Below are positions 50,843-60,760 of a DNA stretch of 64,000 nucleotides, piece by piece. Position 1 is the stretch's first letter, and every line of letters starts with the position of its first letter. Source of the stretch: Malus domestica (taxonomy: Eukaryota > Streptophyta > Magnoliopsida > Rosales > Rosaceae). A program made the translations under genes and the position numbers. The stretch spans positions 26,289,501-26,353,500 of the forward strand of contig NC_091677.1 of assembly GCF_042453785.1 (NCBI RefSeq), given 5' to 3'. The notes under the pieces were generated by a model. It saw only the letters and a program-made list of their open reading frames with translations. It was not told where the DNA came from and searched no databases.

Positions 50843-52665
50843 CTAGCTTCGGCCCTCCGCACGGCTTTGCTTGATCAAAAGCAAAACAGCTACAACAATA
50901 GGCATGAATATCATGATAAGAGCCTGGACGATATTGGGTCTAGTTATCTCAGGCAAAACTACGCTTCCGTACTTTATTACCGCTGCAGCCACAAGGGAAC
51001 CGGCTACCACCTTCCCCAGATATTCCAAATCGTCCTGTTTACACAAAAGGAAACATTTACAATTCAGAATATTCTCAAATCATTTGTATGTTTCGAGACC
51101 ACAGAATTTCATAGATAACAGAAGACATAAGGCATCTTTTAAGTTTCAGGTTTTCTGATTAGTTAGAACTGGAAGCAATTTTTAGCAGATTTATGATAAC
51201 TTCTTTACACATAAATCACGTTCTCTTGTTGGCCGCTGATATTCCATCTTTTCCCTTCGTTTTGGCAACCAGACTAAATCCTTGATGCCACGACGCCAAC
51301 TGTGACCATGGTATTAGATCGAAATGCAGCTTAGTTTCTGTTCTATTTTTCAGAAGACATATTAAGCAACCCTATTCTTCAAAAATGAAAAACAATCAAA
51401 ACTACTAAGGATGTCGCTTTCTTCACTCTATTTTCCCTGGTATGAGATACCTACTCAAAATGTACTACGACAATTCAAACATGTAAGATAGGTTTGTCGA
51501 AAATACTTCTCTAGAACTGTGTAAACAACTGAACACAAACTAGTGAATTTGAAATCATTCATGAAAGAGAACAAACTTACGCTTATAAACAACATAATCT
51601 TGACACTCTGATTGTTTATGTTTAGATAAGCAAGCAAAATAGAACAGGGCTGATCAGAAAAAAAAACTCGCAAGAAAGTGAAATCCCCAGAGGAAAACAA
51701 ATTCATGTCCATAATGCTAACAAAGCCATCATACATTTTAATTGAGCCTAAAACTCTACTGGACGGTGGACATAGATTTCTCATGCACATACTGACGCTT
51801 GCATCTCTTTTCAAACTATTTGAGTGAATTACCAAAGAAAATAAATGCCGAATCTGGAGAATTCATATTCAACATTCAACCCACTAATCATATCGACATT
51901 TGACTGAAATGCTTGTGTGAAAATGTTTTTGGGTTTCAAAAGCACTTCAAGTGCTTTTTGGGAGAAGCACTAGTTACATGCTTCTTGCAGGAAGCACTTC
52001 GAGTGCTTTTCAGAATTCACTTGCATTTTTAGTAAGGATTAGTTTCAAAAGCATTTTTATCAAAAGCGCTTCCAGTCATTTGAAAAGCACTTCCAAACAC
52101 ACCCTTCTACTACCTAGTGATAATCTGCTTATACCAAATGACCAAACTTGTTTTCTATCTCAGAAATTAACTCATTAATTCCCCTGCAGAACCTAGCTTG
52201 TAATAGTGCAATATTTAAATTAAAAAACCCAGAAATTATTAAACCATCAAAATTCAATAGATTTTCGGACGTTTGTATATAGGGCAGAGTTTCTAATCTG
52301 TCTAAAACAACAGTAAGATGTACCAATTTACCTTCAATTTGGAGCCTCAATATTTACTCGCAGTGGCCAAAATTAATCAAAAAAGGAAAAGGGGTAAATG
52401 GATATACCTCAGAGATCAAACCGCTGCCATTGTTACCCACGTTTGAATTCACTTCTTCTTCCTCACCTCCTCTTTGAGGGTCAAGAGCTCGGATAGGGAA
52501 ATACCCCTTTACCCTTGTGGAAGATAAGCAATTGGGGTAGTGGATGGCAAATTTCGTGTAACTCGTGAACTTCTGTGCGGGCCGTAGCCGCCGTTGATCA
52601 GACCCGGACGAGTATCGGAGGCTGGAGGCTCCTGTCACCGTAGCTGAGGCAGTTGCCACCACCAT
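50843..52665 (-). CDS. Small plastid-targeted membrane protein, unknown function
   Basis: Two exons on the minus strand, 52665-52408 and 51034-50843, in phase 0 give 149 aa. The start is ATG at 52665. Residues 1 to about 60 are rich in Ser, Thr, Arg and Ala and poor in acids, as in a chloroplast transit peptide. A Glu-rich and Asn/Gly-rich stretch follows. Exon 2 starts DDLEYLGKVVAGSLVAAAVI and contains two hydrophobic segments (about 93-113 and 121-141; the second has ALIMIFMPIVVAVLLLIK), then a basic tail. I do not recognise a named family. The location is probably the thylakoid or envelope membrane. The clean splice, transit peptide and membrane segments make it a likely real gene. The 1.37-kb intron holds a MITE. 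Confidence 0.78.
51911..52108. mobile_element. MITE, family 3, copy C
   Basis: It lies in the intron of the small plastid protein gene. Motifs 'tttcaaaagcacttcaagtgc', 'agcacttcgagtgcttttc' and 'tcatttgaaaagcacttcc' match the order in copies A and B. The arms are imperfect inverted repeats. Confidence 0.65.
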
Positions 52666-52910
52666 TTCTGTGTGGCTGACACTTGGACTTAATAAGTGTA
52701 TGTCACTCCATTCATTGCCTAAGTTTTTAATTTATCCACATGTGTGCCTTGAATTTGTTTCATTTTTTCAGTAAATTTAAATTATCATTTGATACTTTTA
52801 TGGTTTGCTTATCTTTTTTAATCTCTTTCCTTGATAAAATTTTGGTTAAACTTGTATTGAAAAAAATTAATTATACTTAGCATTAGTATTATTATCATAT
52901 GAATTTGAAG
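52666..52910. other. Promoter side of the plastid protein gene
   Basis: AT-rich sequence directly upstream of the minus-strand start at 52665, bounded by a MITE at 52911. The promoter should lie in or beyond it. No clear TATA box is assigned. Confidence 0.35.
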
Positions 52911-53398
52911 TAAATTATAGTAATAGTCCCTTAATTTTAACTCAATTAAAGTAATGATCCCTCAACTAAAAATTCATTACCAGTGATCTCTCAACTCATC
53001 AAACCGTGCAACTATGATCCATCAACTAAAAATTCATTACCGTTGACCCTCAACTTTGATCCAACTGGATAAATGATCCCTCAACTTTAACTCAATTGGA
53101 GCAATGGTCCATTAACTTTAATCAAATGGTAGCAAGGGTTATTCCAACATAACTTTTGACAAAATTCTAATGAAGTTGACGATAAAGATCATAGCTACAC
53201 ATTTTGATGAGTTGAGGGACCCTAATTGTAGCAGTGGTCATTTCAAAGTAACTCATTGTAGACAAAATTATGACGAAGTTGACGAAAATGACTATAACTA
53301 CACATTTTGATGAGTTGAGGGACCAATGGTAATGGATTTTTAGTTGAGGGTCATTGTTCTAATTTGATTAAAGTTGAGGGACCATTGCTACAATTTAC
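52911..53398. mobile_element. MITE, family 2, copy B
   Basis: The left end TAAATTATAGTAATAGTCCC mirrors the right end GGGACCATTGCTACAATTTA. The arms are long, and each arm contains an internal duplication (for example 'ccctcaactaaaaattcattac' twice), so the element is about twice as long as copy A. Confidence 0.75.
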
Positions 53399-53439
53399 TA
53401 TATGAATTTGTAATGATAAATCAATTAGTTCATAAATAT

Positions 53440-53700
53440 TATGTTGATGAACAAAACCGGAGGTCTTGGTACAACGTAAATCCGACCGTGAATCTGCAAG
53501 TAATGTAAATAACACAAGATGTATCGTGGTTCACCCCAAGGTTTGGGCTACGTCCACACTAGTTATGTATTTATCTGAGGAAGAGAGAGCTTTGAGAGTG
53601 AGAGCCTTGAGAGGATAAGGAGCCTTAGGAATTGGCCTCCCCTAATTGTGAGGGTGAGAGGTCCTTTTATAGAATAAAGACTCCTCACTTATTACATATT
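53440..53700. repeat. LTR-like fragment, unassigned
   Basis: It contains 'atgtatcgtggttcacccc', 'gggctacgtccacac' and a run with TTTTATAGAATAAAGACTCC. I recall similar text in dispersed plant repeats, but I cannot fix its ends. Confidence 0.35.
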
Positions 53701-53821
53701 TGCCCTTTTCTTTATCACATAATTACATTTAAGTCATCCGAGTATTTATACGAGATCTAAATATGAGGTCCTAAATATGGTATAAACATATTACATTTAT
53801 AATCTTCTTTGTAATTGAAAG

Positions 53822-54123
53822 GCTTTTTAGTCAAAATGGTCATTAAGATTTGTATAACTCCTCACTTTGGTCTCTAAAGTGGTCTCTAAGTTTGTCCACC
53901 ATTAATCATTTTTGTCATTCCATGAAAAATCTCTATTAAATAAAAATAAAATGATAAAAATACCCTCAATTTTTTTTTTTCAAATCATTTTCGATTTAAC
54001 ATAATTTTCACGGAATAACCAAAGTGATTACTAGTGGACAAACTCAAAAACTACTTATATTGAATTCAAATCTCAGAAAGCAAAATGATGAGTTATTCTC
54101 CATGACCATTTTGGTTAAAAAGC
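53822..54123. mobile_element. MITE, family 1, copy B
   Basis: The terminal inverted repeats are GCTTTTTAGTCAAAATGGTC and GACCATTTTGGTTAAAAAGC. The inner arms contain 'gtttgtccaccattaatc' and 'gattactagtggacaaac'. This is the better preserved copy of the element in the USP-kinase intron. Confidence 0.8.
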
Positions 54124-55534
54124 TTAATTGTTATTCATGTGTAAGATTCTACATATTAACGTTAGGTTGACCGTCCTTATTGAAAATTCTAGCTCCCTCT
54201 CTCCATTAGGATCAAATAACCACGTTAATACAAATTTGCCTATGTACTTATAGCACTAAAAGACTTCAATGGCCACATGGCAAATTGTTGCCGTGAATTC
54301 CACATCTACTATAATATTCCTGAGAATATTGCATTTCAAAGCAACCATATCCATGTGGAAGCCATTTTTATGTCCTCATTTTGTGGAAATCAATCCTAAT
54401 TCAAGTATTTGATGGCCTCCAAGTTCAAGTGCTAGAACCAAGGCATGCAATTTTATTGTGACAACCCGTCCCAAATCTTACGTTTTTACAAAATTTAAAA
54501 GTATGATTTTACAAAAATCCCTTAGAGGCGAAGGTATTGATTTTCGTGGATCAGCATATAATGATGTGTATGACTTAATCCTTTAGCGTTTTCCTGAAAC
54601 ACTCGAGAAGTATTTTTGGTTTAAGTCACTATTTATATATTTTTATATATTTTTATAACGTTTATAATTATATTTTTTTCATATTAAGTTATTTGAAAAG
54701 AGGAAAAAGAAAGAAAGAAAAGAAGAAGGAAACAGGAAGAGATGAAAGAAGAAAGGGGATTGGGCAAGAACGCCCAATCAGAAAGAGAGGGACATAAGGA
54801 ACGAATTGGAGGAGGAGGGAGGAAAGTCTGCCCAATGAGAAGAGAGGAAAGGATGGGAAATGAGAAAGGAGAAAGGGAGAGGATCGGCCGGATCCCTTGA
54901 ACCCGCACCCAACCCAGTTTCGAAACTGGTGGAATTCTGACATTTCCGAGCCGTTTTTCAAGCAAATTTCACCCCATTTCCACCTGCAATCATCACCATA
55001 CCTCTTCCCCTTCATTCTTCTATCAAGATTCGATGGAAATTGGGTCAAATCCGTGACATTTGACGATCGTGACACTAACGGGTTTTGTGTCAATTCTCCC
55101 ATTTCTGAAGCAATTTCTTCCAATTTCCACCACCAATAGACTTCACTTGAGGCCTAGAACAATGCCCAATCATTGGTTGGAACGTCGAAGTCGAATTGGG
55201 GACGAATCAAGAACACCAATTTCTAGGGTTCCTAGCGGATTCGAGGCAAATTGGAGCATTTCCAGGCTAAATTGGCCTTGGTCACAGGTATAAAAGTTAC
55301 TCTACTCATTGAGATCTTCATTTTTGTAATTTTTGGTAATTTTTAGAAATAGTTGAGTTTTCCGGCGAGCCGGGCGGCCGACCGCCACCTGCGTCGGCTG
55401 GTGCGACGGCGCGTGGCCAGGGGACCATCGATGTTATTTTTAGGCTAATTAGATGCCTTGAGTTCAGTTTTGGTAGTTGTATGACGTAGGTTGATTGTTG
55501 GAATCTAAACTCTCTACGTTACGTTAATAGGTCA

Positions 55535-55850
55535 TTATATGAATCGACGATCCGACCGTTGGATCGTCACCAAACTTTAGTATGTTATAGTACATAATAT
55601 TTGAGGATCATAGGAACTTACGGATTAGGAATTCGACCTACGGATCTTCTCGAATTGGATTTGTAAGTTTATAAAATAAATGTTAACCGCCACTTAGTTT
55701 TGGGCAATTGACGGAAATCCGACCGTTGGATCGTAATGAAATTTTAGTATGTTATTCTAGAAGTATAATGTGGATCTTTGGAAGTTGCGGATTAGAAATC
55801 TGATGTGCGGATCTTCCATATCGGGTTACACAGGGTTGTGGACCCAACCG
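55535..55850. repeat. Diverged tandem duplication inside the solo LTR
   Basis: Two copies of about 165 bp share 'ccgaccgttggatcgt', 'aaattttagtatgttat', 'cggattaga' and 'cggatcttc' in the same order (starting about 55546 and 55711). Confidence 0.75.
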
Positions 55851-56724
55851 TCGATCTTTGACCGACGGTTGACTCTTGGTCAATAGGTCTCAAATTATTC
55901 TTGAAGGTCTTTGAGGATATGTTTTATGTATTTTATCGGTTAGAACTCTGAGATGTGATTCGATAATTGGTTATAGGCGACGATGGTTCGTGATGTCTCG
56001 ATATGCATGCTAGGGAATTGTAGCGTGGACATCAGGTGAGTGGGGTTTTCCCCTTCTACTGTATATATATATATAGACACACACACACATATACGATTGA
56101 CAATTCCATAAATGTTTATAAATTGATTATTGCTTATGATTACTATGAATGCTTTGAATAATTATTGTGAACTACAAATGGCTTGATCCCTGCTTAGGGT
56201 ACGTAGGCAGTCTAACGAGACGTTAGATGTAGCCATATAATAAATGAGAACGAATAATCGAGACAATAGTCTAGTTTGGGAAATTGAGTAGTTTGAGGGA
56301 CATTGGTAGGAAGATTATAAGATTTGACCCTATGCTTTAGTGGTTAAATGTCAATCATAAATCATTGGGTGAATAATCAAGAAATTGAAGTAAGGAAAGG
56401 GAATTAATTGATAGTTAATTTAACTAGTGCTTAATTAGGCTTGTCATTGATGATTACTCTTAAAAGTAAATAGTTTGGGAATGGGGCATTACAATTTATG
56501 CATTCTAGACCATTTGTTTATATGTTTATATATCTGGAAATATTATGATATGGTTAAAGTTCAGACTTACATCTTGGTATATCTATATGTATATTCCTTG
56601 CTCATAATTATTGTGAACGCTCTGAAATGCAAAGGTGAACGCAGGACACACAAGTAAGTTCAGGTAAGTTCAAGTAAGTATACGGTATTAGTTGAATGGA
56701 TGGGCTTATGGTACGACTACATTT

Positions 56725-57325
56725 ATGTTTTAAGCAACTCCGACACTGTTATACAGGGTGCAATAGTAGGCAACTCTGGCATTGTCGTACAAGTTGTTTA
56801 TGAGTCGTACATGTCGTATTAGATGCATTTAGAACTCATAAACCTGCACCCTGGGTGATTGTGATTTAACCAGAGATATGGTACAAGCCTATTTATGATG
56901 TCACATCCCGCACCCTATGCTTACATTAGATCCAATTTAGGTGCACAGTCTTGTCGTATAGACCACCATAAGTGGTTCCGATTCGTAGGTGACTAGCGAT
57001 TTATCGCATAGCTATCATAAGTGCATAACATTGAGCATAAATATATTACACCCAGTCCTGTCGTGCAGACCACTACAGTGGTTCTGACTCGTATGCAGGC
57101 ATTGTGTCGTACAGGTCACTAGAGGTGACTCCGACTTATATGCTAGCAATGATGAATGAGATATACGAGGAGATATAAATAAAGTCGTACAGGTCACTAG
57201 AGGTGACTCCGACTTATGAGCTAGCATATGTGATGAATATGTGATGAGTTAGTATATGTGATGAGATATGGGTAAGTCATACAGGTCACCATAGGTGACC
57301 TCGACTTGCGTACTAGTATGAGTTA
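56725..57325. repeat. Irregular repeat array inside the solo LTR
   Basis: At least five diverged units contain 'gtcgtacaggtcactagaggtgactccgac' or variants (about 56945, 57050, 57108, 57183 and 57272). Each unit is itself a small inverted repeat (GGTCACTAGAGGTGACT) followed by an AT-rich spacer. Confidence 0.8.
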
Positions 57326-58079
57326 TTAATCGCATGACAACTTGATATTGCTGACGAGATGCTGTCTTATGGTATATTTATGATATTTTCTGGGAATTAT
57401 ACATGTGTTGTAGTAGATGATTATCATGTTTTATATGGTTTCTATTAAAATCTTACTTACAGGGTCACTCACTCTTGTCTTGTCTTCACCTTCCAGGTTT
57501 TATTAGCTGAGTTTTCTTATCGTCGAAGATTCGGGGCGATTCTTAGTATCAGAGACTATTTTGAGGGTACGATTCTTAATTCATTCTTCTGTACTTATTT
57601 ATGCTCTAACGTCACGTGTGAAGTGAGTTTATTCCCGCTCACCAGTGCACTCTGGTATTTAGGTACTCTTAGGTTTAAATTTATTCACATTTTTCCACAT
57701 CATCACACTTTATGGCTTCGTCACCTTCCAGGTGTCGATCATCACAGCTCGATTCGAAGTCTTAGTGGACATTCTGGGTCAGGGTGTATCATTTATAGCC
57801 ACATCTTTATTTTGGATAAAATTACCTTGATCTTTGGTCGACTGATTCTATTGCCATTTTATTTTAGTCGGTCTCGAAAACGTACTATTTATTCAAATTG
57901 AATGTGTTTTTCGGTCGGCTGATTCTACGGCAATCAATCATCTTTATCTTTCCACCAAAACTTGCATCTCACTGACCAGATCCTTATCCTTATCCAAACA
58001 CATGTAATTGATTTCTTCATGATTGGGTGGATTTCAAATCTTTTGGTTAATTGCGACAAAAAAGAGTCTTATTAACTTA

Positions 58080-59651
58080 AGGGAATCAAATTAGGATTTG
58101 ATGGTATTTTAATAGATTTTAAAATTATAATGTAGTCAATAGAAGTTGAAAGGTGGATTTTAAAATCATGGTATAGTCAAATTAGGATTCAAGAGGATTT
58201 AAAGAATACATCCAAATCCATGGTAGTCAATTAAAATTTTAAAAAGTCTATACAAATCTAAGTGTAGTGAGGTTTGCCAAAGATTTGCTAGGAATTTTGT
58301 GGATGAAGGATTTTGATGGAATTGAGGGTAGGTGGTATAAGTGTAGTGGGAATGTCAAAGATTTGCTAGGATTTGTGTGGATGAAGGATTTTGATGCAAG
58401 GCCTATCCTTATTTTGGGCTCTAGGTGGTGGATTAGAGGTGGTGAATTTGTGGTGATTCGGGATGACCGCTGGCTCCCCACTCCATCAAGGTTTTGGGTT
58501 TTCTCTCCCAAGCCTCCCGACTATGAGTTTAGTTTCATCTTACCTAATTTACGTTGCTGGAATTTACCCTTGATGCAGGAATGTATTTTTGCTAAGCATG
58601 TTTGGTTTGTCTCCCCCATTAGTCTTCCTCCTTGTACAATTCCATCCTCCTCTATGCTGGAATGGATGTCTCTTTGGGCTACTGATCTCAACATCTCAAA
58701 CTTTACTATCTGCTTGATGATCATTTGGGCAATTTGGGAAGCGAGAAATAACCAGCTTTGGAATGACATCTTGGAGCCTTCCGACATCATCTCGGCGAGA
58801 TGTATTTCCTGGTGGCTGGAGTTCAATAAGGTGTCATTTCCTGTAAAGTCGAATTGCAGCACTCCTTATCTGCCTTATTGGACTCCTTCTCCGTCGGGTT
58901 TTCTGAAGATGAATGTTGACGGTGCTTGGAATGACGCCTCCAAAAAGGGAGGGGTGGTATGATTATTCAGAATGACCAAGGGGATTTTGTGGCTGTAGCT
59001 GTCTCAAAGGTAGATTTTATTACCTCTCAAGTGCTGGTGGAGGCGGTGGCTACAAGATTTGGATTTTACTGGAGATGCAAATGGGTCTTTAAAATATTAT
59101 TCAAGCGGCTCGATCCAGATTGTGGCTGCCCTTCATGACTCTTCTCAATGTTTATCCGATGTAGGAATTATCATTGAAGATCTGAAGGTGCTCATGTCTA
59201 CAATCACTAAAGTTCATCATACCCATATCCATCGTCATGCAAACAATGCTTAGCACAATTTGCTCTTTTGAATGGCTCAAATTGTAATTGGTTCGAGAAA
59301 CCCCTGATATTATGTTTAATGTATTGTTTAAGGAGTCTATCTTGCAATTGGTCTAATTGTAACCACTTTTTCTATGAATGAAGCTATCGATGTTTTATAA
59401 AAAATAATAAAAAAAATAAATAAATAAAAAAATCCAACCCTCCCCCCTTTGATTTATTTTCCCATCAGACCATAGAAATGAATTATCTTAACATGAATTG
59501 TCCATACAAATCCAAAAAAAAATCTATAATGGTAATTCATATAAACCTTCCAAAATTCATATACAATTGTAGAATCTATTAAAATCCTTCAAAATCTATC
59601 ACTTAACAAAGTCTATTAAAATTCTGTGAAATCCAAATTGATTACACCTCC
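58080..59651. mobile_element. TIR element carrying a LINE fragment
   Basis: The left end has AATCAAATTAGGATTTGATG... with ATTTTAATAGATT. The right end, read on the minus strand, has AATCAATTTGGATTTCACAG... with ATTTTAATAGACT, giving a long imperfect inverted repeat. TTA trinucleotides flank both ends (58077-58079 and 59652-59654), as expected for PIF/Harbinger-type insertion. A LINE-derived coding fragment occupies the middle. Confidence 0.6.
58267..59250 (+). pseudogene. LINE (non-LTR retrotransposon) 3' coding fragment
   Basis: The open part 58267-58962 has RWWIRGGEFVVIRDDRWLP, typical of the region after the reverse transcriptase in plant LINEs, and later FLKMNVDGAWND, the start of the RNase H domain. 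A frameshift follows near 58950; RNase H pieces continue to about 59200. A diverged direct repeat around 'gatttgctaggaattttgtgg' (58278 and 58363) distorts the start. The reverse transcriptase itself is absent. Confidence 0.75.
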
Positions 59652-59654
59652 TTA

Positions 59655-60354
59655 GCATCCTCTGACGACGTGGTTATCTTCCCAATTGCAGTCACGTACC
59701 AAGTTGGACTTCCCATCTTTATCCCATGCAATCGGGAGAGCAATTACTTTAGTCTAAAGTAAGGATTGCAATTGCACTATTCAAATGAACAATGTTTAGA
59801 TCCGGATTTTAGTTTAATTACAACCATGCCATCGCTCTTTGTGTTGGTTTTAGCTAAGAAGTTCAGCCCTCAGTCAGACCCAAATGATTAATTACAGTTC
59901 TGCCTATCAAAGATTACAATCCTATAGTGGGGATGGTGTATTAGGAAGGGCAATTTTGTCCTTTCGATTTTGGGTTAAATAAGGGGTAACCGGGTAGGTT
60001 TTCATTTTCATTTGATGTCGTTCAATGATGGTTTCAAGGATGGAGGGTCAAAGAGAGAGAGAGAAATGGCGATGGAAATAGAGCGAGGGGGAGGGGTAGG
60101 GGTCTCGACACTGTTGCTACATATGGATTTTACAAGTGGGAGCATGGGTATGGTTAGAGAAGACCATATGGGTCGTTGGGATTTCAGGGAAAGAGGTAGG
60201 GGTCATGAACAGATGCTACTGAGAGTGGTGTGTGCCGGATCTTGCGCTGCATGCTTAAAATCCAAAGATAAGTTCGTTTTTTTAATTGGATTCTTTAATG
60301 TTAGCTTAGATTTTTTTAAATTTTTAGTATGTTAGGTCCAATTTTGGGGGATTT
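59655..60354. other. Unassigned region with a weak open frame
   Basis: A frame at 60012-60335 starts MMSFNDGFKDGGSKREREMA and is partly low-complexity (AG-rich, 60053-60063). It matches no family I know and lacks clear splice context. I do not call it a gene. Confidence 0.3.
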
Positions 60355-60760
60355 ATGTCACATCGAAGTCCGCATAGTAAGATACAGTCCGTTTTGGGCC
60401 ATGCCCCCATGGATTTGTTCTTGGGCTTCCATCCAAAACACGTCTCACTATCAGGAGGTGGGCATGTATATATAAGGCACATCACCTCCTCTCCCTTGGG
60501 CGATGTGGGATCTTACAATCCACCTCCCTTAGAGGCCCGACACCCTCGTTGGCACACTTCCAGCGGGGGAGTGGCTCTAATACCAAATTGTCACATCTCA
60601 GTCCGCATAGTAAGATATTGTCCACTTTGAGCCACACTCTCACAAATTTGTTCTTGGGCTTCCACCCAAAATGCGTCTCACTATAGGGAGGTGGACATGT
60701 ACATATAAGGCACATCACCTCCTCTCCCCCAGACGATGTGGAATCTTACAATTTAGCTCT
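60355..60760. repeat. Tandem pair of a dispersed plant repeat
   Basis: Unit 1 starts near 60355 and unit 2 near 60591. Both have 'tcacatc...agtccgcatagtaagata', 'ttgttcttgggcttcca', 'cgtctcactat' and 'aaggcacatcacctcctctc' in the same order. Between them is 'gatgtgggatcttacaatccacctccc', a phrase I recall from dispersed plant repeats. Unit 2 ends at about 60755. Confidence 0.8.

Larger units (their letters stand above)
54457..57791. mobile_element. Solo LTR, 3,335 bp
   Basis: It begins TGTGACAACCCGTCCC and ends GGGTGTATCA, and is flanked by the perfect 5-bp duplication TTTAT (54452-54456 and 57792-57796). No primer site, pol domain or second LTR is present, so it is best read as a solo LTR left by recombination of a long-LTR (probably gypsy) element. 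Open frames at 54684-55293 are LTR sequence and not genes. It contains two internal repeat blocks, listed separately. Confidence 0.85.

Noticed and set aside
54684-55293. Overlapping frames on both strands, up to 144 aa
   Set aside because: They lie wholly inside the solo LTR and have no family motif.
57015-57227. 70-aa repetitive frame on the minus strand
   Set aside because: It is generated by the repeat array inside the solo LTR and is not a repeat protein gene.
60012-60335. 107-aa frame beginning MMSFNDGFKD
   Set aside because: No recognised domain, partly AG-repeat coding, and no supporting exon or promoter context; kept only as an unassigned region.
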